The translations under genes were made by a program, and so were the position numbers. A stretch of 60,222 nucleotides of DNA from Geobacter sp. OR-1 (GTDB lineage Bacteria > Desulfobacterota > Desulfuromonadia > Geobacterales > DSM-12255), in NCBI RefSeq assembly GCF_000813145.1, contig NZ_BAZF01000024.1, forward strand, positions 1 to 60,222, written 5' to 3'. The notes beneath the pieces are model-generated. The model did no database searches, was not told where the DNA came from, and saw only the letters and a program-made list of their open reading frames with translations. This document shows positions 1 to 9,855 of this stretch, in pieces. Every line of letters starts with the position of its first letter. Within the stretch, counting starts at the first letter, position 1.

Positions 1-56
1 AATTGTGTTACCTTAAACCATAATCATTTCAATTACGGAGATGCTTAACCCGGAAG

Positions 57-1907
57 ATGGGCAAACGTAAGAGGTCAACCGAACTTCCCGTAAAAGAGGC
101 CGATGCTGCTGTTGCCTGCAGTAACGGCCTCTTTCTTTTGCTTTCCCACCCCACCGTACATGTCGTAATTCTGTTTTTTGCGCCTTTCCTCGTTTATTCG
201 AACACCTTCACAGTCCCCTTTGTCCTGGATGATATCACTTCCATTTTAGCTAATCCGCTGGTCAAGGAATTTCGGTTCGCCATAAAGTCACGGATTGTCG
301 GTGATGCCAGCTTTGCCTTCAACTATGCCCTGCACGGCTTCGATCTTGTAGGGTACCACCTGTTCAATCTCTTTGTGCATTGCTGCTCAGCAATACTTGT
401 TTACCTGCTTGTCCTGCTGATTGGGAGGACGCCTTTGTTTGCAAAGGCGGGGCTAGGCGATGTCAGCCTTAATATGCGCCTGATAGCATTCTTCTCAACT
501 CTTCTCTTTGCACTCCATCCAATACAGACCCAGGCGGTCACTTATCTTGCCCAGCGAGTGACCTCCCTGGCAACGCTTTTCTATCTTGCCGCGCTAGTAC
601 TCTATCTCTCCGGACGCATCTCAACATCTAATGGGAGGCGAATCGCATGTTGGGCGGGGACTGCGGTTTTTACTATGCTGGCAATGTTTACCAAGGAAAT
701 AGCGGTTACCCTGCCGGTAGTCGTTGCCCTGATCGAACTGACATTTTTCAAGAGTGGGGGGAGAAAACGGTTCATTGCCGTCGTGTTTTTCGCTGTCGCT
801 TCACTTGCTGTTCCGCTTGCTCTGATGGCAGGAAGAGCGCAGTCGGGTGAAATGCTCGGGGAGATAAGCCGTCTTACTGCCGAAACCGATACGATTTCCA
901 GGGCTGAGTACCTGTTTACCCAGTTCAGGGTCATAATCACCTATATCCGGTTGCTGGTTTTTCCGGTGGACCAGAATCTTGATTATGATTATCCGCGATA
1001 CGAAACCTTGTTTTCGACTCCGGTTCTGTTGTCAGCACTCGTGTTGGCGACAATGTTTGCGCTTGCGCTTTATGGGATGTGCCGTTCATGGAATGGTAGG
1101 AAGGCGTATCTGATAACGGTTGCATCCTTTGGTCTGTTTTGGTTCTTTATAACCCTTTCTATTGAATCGAGCATTATCCCTATCCGAGATCTGATATTCG
1201 AGCACCGTCTGTACCTCCCTTCCATAGGGTTCAGTATCTGTGCAGTGTCTTTGGTTATCCTGCTCAAGACCTGGCTGGACGAAAGGCAACTTGCCGGAGC
1301 CAAGGCCATCGTCCAGCTTCTTGTAGTTGCTGCGGTTGCCCTGGGCACGGCAACTTATTGCCGCAACTCGGTGTGGCAGGATGAAATGACACTATGGGAG
1401 GACGTGGTCCGCAAGAGTCCCGGAAAAGCCCGGGCTCACGGTAGTCTGGCCCGTCAGTACCGTGACCGGGGGAGATCTGGCGATGCGGTCCGGGAGTACC
1501 GGACTGCCATTGCCCTTGATCCAAAAGATGTGGCGGCTCGCAACAATCTGGGGATGATCTATTTCAGCCAGCATAACTACCCCGCTGCCATGGAAGAGTA
1601 TGAGGCTGCGGCCAAGTTGACTCCGAATAACCCCAAAATTTTTTTCAATATGGGAAATGTCTACCTGGCGCAGGGGCAGTTAAGGGATGCGGAACTGGCG
1701 TACGGCCAATCCATTGGGCTGGCTCCTAATTATGCAGAAGCTCTGAACAATCTGGGGATTGTGCTGTTTAAGCAGGGGAAGTTCCAGCAGGCTGTCGACA
1801 GGTTCCGAGCGGTGCTTCGTCTGGAACCGGGGCATAAGGAAGCCCGTCAAAACCTCATGAAGGCAGAACCCTTTGTGTCGGGGCGTGGATCAGCTATGGC
1901 GCATTGA
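57..1907 (+). CDS. Polytopic membrane protein with C-terminal TPR repeats (TMTC/GT-C-like)
   Basis: 616 aa. The first ~430 residues hold about ten hydrophobic segments (starting near residues 30-50, 100-125 and 145-190) with a GT-C glycosyltransferase-like layout. The last ~160 residues are at least four tetratricopeptide repeats, with phrases such as 'ARNNLGMIYFSQHNYPAAME' and 'AEALNNLGIVLFKQGKFQQA'. This resembles TMTC-type and bacterial TPR membrane proteins suspected of glycosyl transfer, but no catalytic residue can be assigned, so the activity is unproven. The ATG at 57 follows a GGAAG element. The 3' end overlaps the convergent IPT gene by 14 bp. Confidence 0.8.
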   Translation: MGKRKRSTELPVKEADAAVACSNGLFLLLSHPTVHVVILFFAPFLVYSNTFTVPFVLDDITSILANPLVKEFRFAIKSRIVGDASFAFNYALHGFDLVGYHLFNLFVHCCSAILVYLLVLLIGRTPLFAKAGLGDVSLNMRLIAFFSTLLFALHPIQTQAVTYLAQRVTSLATLFYLAALVLYLSGRISTSNGRRIACWAGTAVFTMLAMFTKEIAVTLPVVVALIELTFFKSGGRKRFIAVVFFAVASLAVPLALMAGRAQSGEMLGEISRLTAETDTISRAEYLFTQFRVIITYIRLLVFPVDQNLDYDYPRYETLFSTPVLLSALVLATMFALALYGMCRSWNGRKAYLITVASFGLFWFFITLSIESSIIPIRDLIFEHRLYLPSIGFSICAVSLVILLKTWLDERQLAGAKAIVQLLVVAAVALGTATYCRNSVWQDEMTLWEDVVRKSPGKARAHGSLARQYRDRGRSGDAVREYRTAIALDPKDVAARNNLGMIYFSQHNYPAAMEEYEAAAKLTPNNPKIFFNMGNVYLAQGQLRDAELAYGQSIGLAPNYAEALNNLGIVLFKQGKFQQAVDRFRAVLRLEPGHKEARQNLMKAEPFVSGRGSAMAH

Positions 1908-2802
1908 TGGTTATTACCGGGCTTTCCTCGTTCCCCGGATTGACCACCTGCACCCGCAAGGTTCTGGGGGTCGGGTCTGCCGGGTAGCGTTGGTAAATAA
2001 GTTGCGTGCAATCCATATAGATCAGCCGGTCGCGGTTCCCCGGCATAGGTGTCCCTCCTGAGATACGCTGCCCATCGACTACCAGCACGGATCCTTGCAG
2101 GAAATTTCTCCCTTCCACTGAAAGTTCGTAGTAATTCACATAATCAGTGCCCGGAGTAATGGCCGAAATTTCGGGCCGGTTGTCGATCAAAAGTGCCAGC
2201 GGCGAGGAGGTTGTCTCTTCGGGGTTTCTGACTTGGACCTGATGTATCCCGCCCCGAACAGCCGGGACAGTAAAGCCGATGGTTTCCGGGGAGGAATAGC
2301 GGCTCCTTATCCCGCCGCCGTCAAACAGCACCTGTGCTCCTTCCTGGAAGTTTTTGCCGGTTATGGTTACCTCTCTGCTGCCGGAGGTAGTGCAGGCCGG
2401 AACTGTGTCCGGCGAGAGCGATTGAACCACAGGCTTGAGCGGCTGAATAGCGAAGTTGTACGTCTTGCTGGTAGCGCCGTCATTGTTCTTGACGAAGAGC
2501 GCATAAAGTCCGGGCTGGATGCGAGGAATCTCAAAGCTCAGCTGTTTGGGGCCGAGCAGTTTGGCCGGTATTTCGACACTGCCGAGGAATGCCGTGCTTG
2601 TTTCCGAAAATCCCGTGCCGGAGAGTGTGACCGTCATCCCGGGTTCCCCCTGGGCCGGGATAATACTCAGGATGGTGATTCTTTCCTGCGCAGACTGAGT
2701 CTTCTTGACCGGTGTCTTTGCCGCCGGTTTCGGAGCGATCTCTGCTGCCACTGCGGGCAAGGAGAGCAGGACGGCCAACAAGATGACGATAAAACCGGGC
2801 AT
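1894..2802 (-). CDS. Secreted IPT/TIG-domain protein
   Basis: 302 aa. Residues 1-20 form a signal peptide (a hydrophobic run ending LPAVAA), followed by a Lys/Ala/Pro linker. Three immunoglobulin-like IPT/TIG domains follow at about 44-118, 125-205 and 210-300. Each opens with the typical 'I..I.P..G..G..VTLSGTGF' pattern (IIPAQGEPGMTVTLSGTGF, LSPDTVPACTTSGSREVTI, ITPGTDYVNYYELSVEGRNF). The domains suggest an extracytoplasmic binding or structural role; no enzyme motif is visible. AAAGGAG lies just before the ATG. The gene follows lptG on the same strand after 71 bp, so it may be co-transcribed with lptFG. Confidence 0.85.
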   Translation of the reverse strand: MPGFIVILLAVLLSLPAVAAEIAPKPAAKTPVKKTQSAQERITILSIIPAQGEPGMTVTLSGTGFSETSTAFLGSVEIPAKLLGPKQLSFEIPRIQPGLYALFVKNNDGATSKTYNFAIQPLKPVVQSLSPDTVPACTTSGSREVTITGKNFQEGAQVLFDGGGIRSRYSSPETIGFTVPAVRGGIHQVQVRNPEETTSSPLALLIDNRPEISAITPGTDYVNYYELSVEGRNFLQGSVLVVDGQRISGGTPMPGNRDRLIYMDCTQLIYQRYPADPTPRTLRVQVVNPGNEESPVITINAP

Positions 2803-2873
2803 GTGAACTCCTTTGAGTGCGGACTAGAGAATTCCGGTGTCTCTATGTCAGTAAATCACGGCACACGCCGATG

Positions 2874-3955
2874 TCAACGGTTTACGGTGAGAGCAAGCCA
2901 GATACCAATAGCACAGAAGATGACATTTGCTGCCCAGGCCGAGACGATCGGGGGCAATGCGCCGGCCTGACCGAAGGAGATGAGGAATGCGTTGACGATG
3001 AAATAGCATAATCCGATTACCAGACTCAAGCCGATCCCGACTGCCGGGCCGCTGGAACGACCGGTGCGGATGGAAAACGGTATTGCCAGGAAGGCCATCA
3101 CGATTGGGCTGAATGGCGCCGACAGTTTTGCGTGAAGGAGCGTCAGGTAGCGGGTTGGATCGTATCCTCCTTTTTGCAGTTTGTCGCAGTAATTGTACAG
3201 CTCTGCAAATCCCATGTTTTCAGCCTGTTTACCGACGGTCTTGAGATCGGTGGTCGAAAGCTGTATAGCCGATTTAAACTCAGGTTTTTTTACCGTCTGC
3301 AGGAGGTTTCCGGAGCTGTACCGGTACTGGACCGTCTGACGCAACAACCACTCATCGCCTTGCAGTTTTCCTTCCCTTGCCTCGATTCGCGCGATCGGCT
3401 GGAGATTCCGGCCGATCTCCCAAATTGTCACCCCACGGAGAGTCAAGGTGTCAGGGTCAAACATCCTGGCATTCAAAATGGCAGTCTTGTCCCGATACCA
3501 GATCGTTCCCTGGCGTAAAAAAGGCTTTCGGGCTAGTTTTTTTTGATCCTGACCTCTTCGATATAACGCATCTTATCAAAGCTTCGCGGCACTACTATTT
3601 CGGCGAGCGCCAGGTTGAGCAAGCTTACCGTCAGGGCAATACCAAGCAAAGGCGAGGTAATTCGCAACAGCCCAGCTCCGGAGCAGCGCATGGCCGTAAG
3701 CTCGGAGCTCCTTGATAGGGTGCCCAGGGTCAGCAGAGTCGCCATCAGTACTGCCAGCGGGATGACCTGGATTGAAATCTCCGGCAGTTTCCAGAGAAAA
3801 AATTGAACGATCTGGTCAGGGCTGCCTCCCGCCCTGGTCAGTTTGCCGACTCTTTCCAGGATGTCGATTACCAGGTAGATGGAGGCAAACGCCCCGTAGC
3901 AGAGTAACAGGAGCCGTATCTGTATCAAAGCGATATAGCGGGTGAAAAGGGTCAT
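2874..3955 (-). CDS. lptG: LPS export permease LptG, split by a frameshift at an A8 run
   Basis: Inner-membrane permease of the YjgP/YjgQ family; with LptF and LptB it forms the LptB2FG exporter that extracts lipopolysaccharide. The N-terminal part (3955 down to the TAG at 3533-3535; 140 aa) holds the first membrane helices. The C-terminal part (to 2874) continues in the -1 frame with the periplasmic jellyroll and the last helices. Read as AAA AAC followed by a one-base step back, the frames join as 'RIKKN-LARKPFLRQGTIWYR' and give 360 aa, the usual LptG length. The junction is a canonical A_AAA_AAC slippery heptamer followed directly by UAG. It could be a sequencing or assembly error, a real indel, or recoding. 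The ATG overlaps the lptF stop (ATGA). Confidence 0.88.
3536..3545 (-). other. Slippery A_AAA_AAC heptamer within an A8 run, next to the lptG zero-frame stop
   Basis: On the minus strand the bases read C then eight A then C, then TAG. In the zero frame the codons are AAA AAA AAC TAG. The last seven bases before the stop form the X_XXY_YYZ pattern used for -1 ribosomal frameshifting, and A8 can also cause polymerase slippage. A -1 shift here opens the frame for the remaining 220 codons of lptG. No downstream pseudoknot was established by eye. Confidence 0.6.
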
Positions 3956-5121
3956 CTTGTCTTTCCCGCGCTTGAAAGGATTTTACGGACAAAGTCTGAG
4001 ATTGCTGCCGGAGCAAGCGGTCCGAGCACAGATTTCTCCGCAGCGGACCTGAGACAGAACCATCCTCCCAGGGCCAGGAAAATGACATTGGGGGCCCACA
4101 TTGCCACGGCGGCATCCAGTACCCCTTTTTCCCCAAGGGTCTTTGATGCTGAAAGCACAACATAGTAGATGATCAACAAGGCGATGCTGACGGCAAATCC
4201 CCCCCCCTTGCCGGATCTCCGGTTCTGGATGCCGAGCGGCACCCCGGCAAGCGCAAAGACGAAACAGGCGAACGGCGTGGCAAATCTCCGGTAATACTCA
4301 ATTTCCATATCCTTTTTTATCCTGGGGTCAGTGGTTCCCCCCTTGATCCCGGCTTCCAGCTCCTGCAGGCTCATGTCGAGCTCGTTCCTGCTGATGGCGC
4401 GAATCGCATGGTCAAGTTTGATATTTAACTCGTACTCGCGAAAGTTGACCAGCCGGTAACTGGATTCGTGAATGTTGTGGATACTCCCTTCCTCAAGCAG
4501 AAGATTGGCGCGCCGGGACGGTGCATCCATGGAAAGTGTGCCGTGCCCGGCAAAGATGGTCAGAGGATTGTCCGGTCTCCTGTCGTCCTGGATCATAACC
4601 CCTGTCATGGTGTGAGCGTTTTTGTCGTACCCTTCTACGTAGATCACCAGTCCGGGGATGGTGTCGACGAAAACCCGTTCGCGGATATCGATATCCGCGC
4701 TGCTTTCAACAGCCTTGCCTAGAAGGTCTTTAAAGGCGCTGTTCCCTACAGGTACGGCATATACAGCAATTGCAAGTGTAGCGAGGGTGGTAATGGCCGC
4801 GAATGCCAGCACCGGCGTCATCAGTCTGCCGAGCCCCACCCCGCTGGCTTTCATGGCGATAACTTCACTGTCAGCCGAAAGCCGTCCGAAAGCCAGGAGG
4901 ATTGCCAGAAGAAACGCCATTGGTATGGTAACCAGGGCGAATGAAGGGAGCAGATATACAATCAGCCGACAGATCTCGCTGAGCGGTACCCCCTTCGATA
5001 CCACCAGCTCGGCGATCTTGAGGAATCTCCCCATCAACAGGGCTCCTGTGAAGGCCGTCATTCCCAGCAAGAACGGAACGGTGATTTCCCTGAATATGTA
5101 GCGGTCGAGGGTTGTCGGCAT
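3952..5121 (-). CDS. lptF: LPS export permease LptF
   Basis: 389 aa when started at the ATG at 5121 ([20 protein letters not shown]); a longer upstream reading frame would run into the divergent promoter region and looks unused. YjgP/YjgQ family: three N-terminal helices, a periplasmic jellyroll of about 200 residues (with MIQDDR and FAGHGTL strands) and three C-terminal helices ([19 protein letters not shown]). It partners with LptG in moving lipopolysaccharide from the inner membrane to the Lpt bridge. Its stop overlaps the lptG start by ATGA, which implies translational coupling. The gene is divergent from rpsB. Confidence 0.93.
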   Translation of the reverse strand: MPTTLDRYIFREITVPFLLGMTAFTGALLMGRFLKIAELVVSKGVPLSEICRLIVYLLPSFALVTIPMAFLLAILLAFGRLSADSEVIAMKASGVGLGRLMTPVLAFAAITTLATLAIAVYAVPVGNSAFKDLLGKAVESSADIDIRERVFVDTIPGLVIYVEGYDKNAHTMTGVMIQDDRRPDNPLTIFAGHGTLSMDAPSRRANLLLEEGSIHNIHESSYRLVNFREYELNIKLDHAIRAISRNELDMSLQELEAGIKGGTTDPRIKKDMEIEYYRRFATPFACFVFALAGVPLGIQNRRSGKGGGFAVSIALLIIYYVVLSASKTLGEKGVLDAAVAMWAPNVIFLALGGWFCLRSAAEKSVLGPLAPAAISDFVRKILSSAGKTR

Positions 5122-5176
5122 GGCCGGGATGATACATGAGAACAGCGGCCAAGTAAAGCGAAGCCATAAAAATGCC

Positions 5177-5205
5177 TTGCCAGCAAGCACTGCATATGAT
5201 ATATA
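5177..5205 (+). promoter_or_regulatory. Predicted sigma-70 promoter for rpsB-tsf
   Basis: TTGCCA (5177-5182), a 17-bp spacer, then TATATA (5200-5205) within an AT-rich alternating stretch. This leaves a leader of about 100 nt before the rpsB ATG at 5315. S2 genes in other proteobacteria carry autoregulatory leaders, but no recognisable S2-binding structure was established here. Confidence 0.5.
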
Positions 5206-5314
5206 TATCCGCTGCTTTATCACGCACGCCGTGCCGGTTCCCGGTCTGGTGTCCCATTGGGGGATTTGCCGGGGAAAGACCGCAGGCGGAGGACAAACCG
5301 GAAAAGGAGAGAGT

Positions 5315-6085
5315 ATGTCAAGCATTACCATGAAGGAACTTCTGGAGGCCGGCGTTCATTTCGGTCACCAGACCAAGCGGTGGAACCCCAAGATGAAGCC
5401 TTATATCTTCGGGGCACGTAACGGTATCTACATCATCGACCTGCAGAAAACGGTCAGGCTGTTCAAGAACGCCTACAACTTTGTGACCGATGCGGTTCGG
5501 GCCGGTGAAACGGTCATGTTCATCGGCACCAAGAAGCAGGCCCAGGACTCGGTAGCCGAAGAGGCGAGCCGTTGCGGCATGTTCTACGTAAACCAGCGGT
5601 GGCTGGGCGGCATGCTGACCAACTTTGCAACGGTAAAGCAGAGCATCGACCGTTTGAAGCGTCTTGATGCCATGCTAACCGATGGTACTGCAGAAGCATA
5701 TACCAAGAAAGAGGCCCTTAAATTCGATAAAGAGCGCCAGAAGCTGGAAAAGACCCTGGGCGGAATCAAGGGCATGGGCCGCGTTCCGGGCGTTATCTTT
5801 GTTATTGACCCGAAGAATGAGGAGATCGCTGTCAAGGAAGCAAAAAAACTCGGCATCAAGGTTGTGGCGATTGTCGATACCAACTGCGACCCTGACGACA
5901 TCGATTATGTCATTCCGGGCAACGATGATGCCATCCGGGCGATCAGGCTCCTGACGAGCAAGATCGCGGATGCTGTCATAGAAGGTGCGGAAAACCGCAA
6001 TACCGATCTCCAGACCGATGCCGAGGGTGAGGATGCTGGTTCTGAAGTTGCAGCAGAAGGTAGCGAAGAGGAACTGACCGTTTAG
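5315..6085 (+). CDS. rpsB: 30S ribosomal protein S2
   Basis: 256 aa from the ATG at 5315, preceded by AAAGGAGA, a consensus ribosome binding site; this fixes the start despite an open frame further upstream. The N-terminus [20 protein letters not shown] is diagnostic for S2, as are '[25 protein letters not shown]' (given here in parts [11 protein letters not shown] and [11 protein letters not shown]), '[11 protein letters not shown]' and 'VDTNCDPD'. S2 is a late-assembling small-subunit protein that contacts S1. The tail after about residue 225 is acidic (EGEDAGSE), a common clade-specific extension. tsf follows 86 bp downstream, the usual rpsB-tsf pair. Confidence 0.98.
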   Translation: MSSITMKELLEAGVHFGHQTKRWNPKMKPYIFGARNGIYIIDLQKTVRLFKNAYNFVTDAVRAGETVMFIGTKKQAQDSVAEEASRCGMFYVNQRWLGGMLTNFATVKQSIDRLKRLDAMLTDGTAEAYTKKEALKFDKERQKLEKTLGGIKGMGRVPGVIFVIDPKNEEIAVKEAKKLGIKVVAIVDTNCDPDDIDYVIPGNDDAIRAIRLLTSKIADAVIEGAENRNTDLQTDAEGEDAGSEVAAEGSEEELTV

Positions 6086-6171
6086 TAGCCGCTGTTGCGC
6101 AGAATCATGATCCAAGACGCAAGTGACAACAATATTTTTGGGCTGAAGTTTGGGCCATATGGAGGATAGAC

Positions 6172-6822
6172 GTGAGTATTTCAGCTGCACAGGTTAACGA
6201 ACTGAGGAAGGTTACCGGCGCCGGCCTTATGGATTGCAAGAAGGCCCTTCAGGAGACCGGTGGAGACCAGGAAAAGGCGGTTGATTACCTTCGCAAGAAA
6301 GGTCTGGCTGCTGCTTCCAAGAAGGCGGGGCGCGTGGCCAGCGAAGGTTCGGTCGGTTCCTACATCCATGCCGGCGGCAAGATCGGCGTGCTCGTGGAAG
6401 TGAACTGCGAGACCGACTTCGTTGCCAAGAACGAGAATTTCCAGAATTTCGTCAAAGATATCGCCATGCATATTGCCGCTGCTTCCCCCCAGTTTGTCCG
6501 TCGTGAAGAAGTTTCCAGCGACGTTCTTGAGCGGGAGAAGGAGATCTACCGTTCCAAGGCTCGTGAATCCGGCAAACCCGACAATATCATCGAAAAGATC
6601 ATTGAAGGGCAGGTAAACAAGTTCTACGCCGATATCTGCCTTCTTGAGCAGGCCTATGTGAAGGACCCGGACAAGACGGTCCAGACCTATCTGAACGAGA
6701 CCATTGCCACAATAGGCGAAAACATGTCGATCAGGCGCTTTGCCCGGTTTGTCCTGGGCGAAGGGCTGGAAAAGAAAGAGAGCGACTTTGCTGCAGAAGT
6801 TGCAGCAGCAGCCGGCAACTAG
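6172..6822 (+). CDS. tsf: Elongation factor Ts
   Basis: 216 aa from a GTG start, with GGAGGA at 6161-6166 setting it. EF-Ts exchanges GDP for GTP on EF-Tu. The N-terminal UBA-like domain ([19 protein letters not shown]) and the core motif '[13 protein letters not shown]' that touches EF-Tu are intact. It is shorter than E. coli EF-Ts (~283 aa), with one core subdomain reduced; the short form occurs in many bacteria. It is followed directly by a strong terminator. Confidence 0.97.
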   Translation: MSISAAQVNELRKVTGAGLMDCKKALQETGGDQEKAVDYLRKKGLAAASKKAGRVASEGSVGSYIHAGGKIGVLVEVNCETDFVAKNENFQNFVKDIAMHIAAASPQFVRREEVSSDVLEREKEIYRSKARESGKPDNIIEKIIEGQVNKFYADICLLEQAYVKDPDKTVQTYLNETIATIGENMSIRRFARFVLGEGLEKKESDFAAEVAAAAGN

Positions 6823-6832
6823 TTGCTGACCG

Positions 6833-6863
6833 GAGCCGGCCATTTCGATGGCCGGCTCTTTTT
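6833..6863 (+). terminator. Rho-independent terminator after tsf
   Basis: A perfect 11-bp stem (GAGCCGGCCAT / ATGGCCGGCTC) with a TTCG tetraloop, followed by five T. It closes the rpsB-tsf unit, although the following pyrH lies only ~57 bp on and may receive read-through. Confidence 0.9.
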
Positions 6864-6901
6864 GCATGACCGGCACTTCTCAATGATGAACTGCCGGCTA
6901 A

Positions 6902-7636
<735 letters not shown>

Positions 7637-7637
7637 A

Positions 7638-8195
7638 ATGACCAAAGATGTCATCGCCAATATGAAGAACCACATGGACAAGACTACCGATTCACTTCGG
7701 CGCGAATACCAGAAGATTCGTACCGGCAGGGCCAGCACTGCTCTTCTGGATGACATAAAGGTTGATTATTACGGCACACCGACTGCCGTAAACCAGGTTG
7801 CCACCCTGGCAGTCCCGGAACCACGCACCATAACCCTTCAACCGTGGGAAGCAAAGATGATTCCGCCGATAGAAAAGGCGATCATGAATGCCAACATCGG
7901 GGTGACCCCGGCCAATGACGGCAAGTTGATCAGGCTGGTATTCCCGCCGCTGACCGAGGAGCGCCGGAAAGAGATCGTGAAGCAGCTTAAGAAGATGGCG
8001 GAAGATGCCAAGGTGGCTCTGCGCAACATCAGAAGAGACGCCATCGACGGCGTCAAGAAGCTGGAAAAGGACAAACAGATTTCCGAAGATGACCTCAAGC
8101 GGGCCGAAAAGGAAGTGCAGGATCTTACCAAGAGCTTTGAGCTCAAGATAGACGAAGTGCTGGCCCACAAGGAGAAAGAGGTCCTTGAGGTCTGA
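7638..8195 (+). CDS. frr: Ribosome recycling factor
   Basis: 185 aa, exact family length. With EF-G it splits post-termination ribosomes. The three-helix-bundle motifs are visible: '[14 protein letters not shown]' in helix 1, '[15 protein letters not shown]' in the beta domain, '[20 protein letters not shown]' and the Lys-rich last helix. A GAAAGGAG site sits in the end of pyrH. A terminator lies 45 bp after the stop. Confidence 0.97.
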   Translation: MTKDVIANMKNHMDKTTDSLRREYQKIRTGRASTALLDDIKVDYYGTPTAVNQVATLAVPEPRTITLQPWEAKMIPPIEKAIMNANIGVTPANDGKLIRLVFPPLTEERRKEIVKQLKKMAEDAKVALRNIRRDAIDGVKKLEKDKQISEDDLKRAEKEVQDLTKSFELKIDEVLAHKEKEVLEV

Positions 8196-8240
8196 TCCTG
8201 TTTTTGCTTGCGCGGCTTTATGAATTATGATTAAATCCTG

Positions 8241-8267
8241 AAACCCCTGAAGGAAGGGGTTTTTTTA
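8241..8267 (+). terminator. Rho-independent terminator after frr
   Basis: Stem AAACCCCT / AGGGGTTT with a 6-nt loop, running into a tract of eight T. uppS starts about 20 bp beyond it, so expression of uppS needs read-through or a promoter that was not identified. Confidence 0.85.
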
Positions 8268-8287
8268 TTCGTGGAGCATAGATACCG

Positions 8288-9028
8288 ATGCGTCGATTGA
8301 AACCGGACAGGTTGCCCCGTCATCTGGCCATAATAATGGACGGGAATGGCCGCTGGGCAAAGCAGAGGATGCTGCAACGGATCGTGGGGCACCAGAAAGG
8401 TGTGGAGACGGTCCGGATGATTGTCGAGGAGTGTTCGAAGGTCGGCATCGCTTATCTGACTCTCTTTGCCTTTTCATCCGAGAACTGGCTCCGTCCGAAG
8501 ACCGAAGTACAGGCCCTGATGGCACTGCTGAAAAAATATATCCGCTCGGAAGTGCCGCGGATGATGCAGAATAATGTCCGCTTTGCGGTGATCGGCAATC
8601 GCCATGAACTCCCCCAGGGTGTTAACAAGGAAATCGACGAGGCCATCGCCACAACGTCCGGTAACTCCGGCATGCAGTTGACCCTTGCCCTTTCCTATGG
8701 CTCACGCCGGGAAATTCTCGGTGCTGTATCCAGGATCGCAGCAGATGCGACAGCAGGGAAAATCGACCCGTCAAATCTCGATGAGAAGCTGTTTGCTGGG
8801 TACCTGTATACCGATGGCATTCCCGATCCCGATCTGCTGATCCGTACCAGCGGTGAGATGCGGATCAGCAACTTCCTGCTCTGGCAGCTGGCCTATACCG
8901 AGCTGTATTTCACCGACGTGAACTGGCCGGACTTTGACTCGCTTCAGCTTTACAAGGCACTCAAAGACTATCAGGACCGGGAGAGGCGGTTCGGACTGAC
9001 CAGCGAACAGCTGAGGTCCGGTAAGTAA
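8288..9028 (+). CDS. uppS: Undecaprenyl pyrophosphate synthase (isoprenyl transferase)
   Basis: 246 aa cis-prenyltransferase. It adds isopentenyl units to farnesyl pyrophosphate to make the C55 carrier used for peptidoglycan and O-antigen. The catalytic aspartate sits in 'HLAIIMDGNGRWA' near residue 20; 'TLFAFSSENW', 'GDL/IRTSGE'-type 'LLIRTSGEMRISNFLLWQ' and 'ELYFTDVNWPDF' complete the substrate site. The Shine-Dalgarno (GGAG with a long gap) is weak. It heads the uppS-cdsA-dxr-rseP run of envelope and isoprenoid genes. Confidence 0.96.
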   Translation: MRRLKPDRLPRHLAIIMDGNGRWAKQRMLQRIVGHQKGVETVRMIVEECSKVGIAYLTLFAFSSENWLRPKTEVQALMALLKKYIRSEVPRMMQNNVRFAVIGNRHELPQGVNKEIDEAIATTSGNSGMQLTLALSYGSRREILGAVSRIAADATAGKIDPSNLDEKLFAGYLYTDGIPDPDLLIRTSGEMRISNFLLWQLAYTELYFTDVNWPDFDSLQLYKALKDYQDRERRFGLTSEQLRSGK

Positions 9029-9038
9029 GGAGGATGTC

Positions 9039-9833
9039 ATCAAACGATTACTCACTGCGGCCATTGCCCTTCCTCTGTTGATTGCCCTCATCGTCAAGGG
9101 GAGTCAGTCACTTTTTGCCGCTTTTGTTATTGTCGTCGCTTTCCTGGGGTTGTTGGAGTTTTACCGGATGGCGCTTTTGGACCGAAACGTCGAAGCGATC
9201 ATCGCCTCGGTTATCGGCGCTCCCCTGGTTTTGTTCCCGTTGTTCTGTCCATCGCTTCTGGTTCCCGGTTTGACCTCCCTGGTTCTTGTCAGCGCTCTGG
9301 CCCTGTTGTTCCGCTTTCGCGATATCCGTCAGGCAGCGCAGGAGTGGGCGCTTCTCTCTGCCGGCTTTCTCTACGTACCATTGTTACTTTCGCAGCTTCT
9401 GCTGCTTAGGAGCGAGCCGTTCGGACCATTCTGGATTCTGCTTATGATGCTGATCGTCATGGCCGGCGATTCGGCTGCCTATTACATCGGTTCCGCATTC
9501 GGCAGGAACAAGCTTTATCCGGCTGTCAGCCCTAACAAGAGCATCGAAGGTGCTGTCGGCGGGCTTGCCGGGAGCGTGGCCGGCGCTTTTATCGCAAAAT
9601 TCAGCTTTTTCCCACAGCTCGGGGCAGTCGATTGCATCGCAGCCGCGGTTGCCCTGGGGATCTTGGGACAGCTAGGGGATCTTTTCGAATCACTTTTGAA
9701 ACGAAGCTGCGGGGTAAAGGATTCCGGGGCGATTATCCCCGGCCACGGCGGCATGCTGGACCGGCTCGACAGCATTCTTTTCGCGGCGCCGGCAGCATGG
9801 TGGTACGCTCATTTCATATTTTCCAAAGGATAG
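9039..9833 (+). CDS. cdsA: Phosphatidate cytidylyltransferase, apparent non-canonical AUC start
   Basis: Makes CDP-diacylglycerol from phosphatidate and CTP; multi-pass inner-membrane enzyme. The C-terminal signature '[19 protein letters not shown]' is intact. The normal family N-terminus '(M)[17 protein letters not shown]' is encoded from 9039, where the codon is ATC. A perfect AAGGAGG at 9027-9033 is spaced 5 nt from it. Between the in-frame TGA at 9012 and the TTG at 9078 there is no ATG, GTG or TTG. Start options are therefore AUC at 9039 (264 aa), AUU at 9063, CUG at 9075, or TTG at 9078 (251 aa, cutting the first membrane helix and lacking a ribosome binding site). A G-to-C change or an error in ATG is also possible. 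Confidence 0.9.
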   Translation: MKRLLTAAIALPLLIALIVKGSQSLFAAFVIVVAFLGLLEFYRMALLDRNVEAIIASVIGAPLVLFPLFCPSLLVPGLTSLVLVSALALLFRFRDIRQAAQEWALLSAGFLYVPLLLSQLLLLRSEPFGPFWILLMMLIVMAGDSAAYYIGSAFGRNKLYPAVSPNKSIEGAVGGLAGSVAGAFIAKFSFFPQLGAVDCIAAAVALGILGQLGDLFESLLKRSCGVKDSGAIIPGHGGMLDRLDSILFAAPAAWWYAHFIFSKG

Positions 9834-9855
9834 ACGGTTTGGATCGGGAGACAGA

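Noticed and set aside
5206-5314. Autoregulatory S2 leader RNA
   Set aside because: The leader has the right length and place, but no conserved S2-binding fold could be established by eye.
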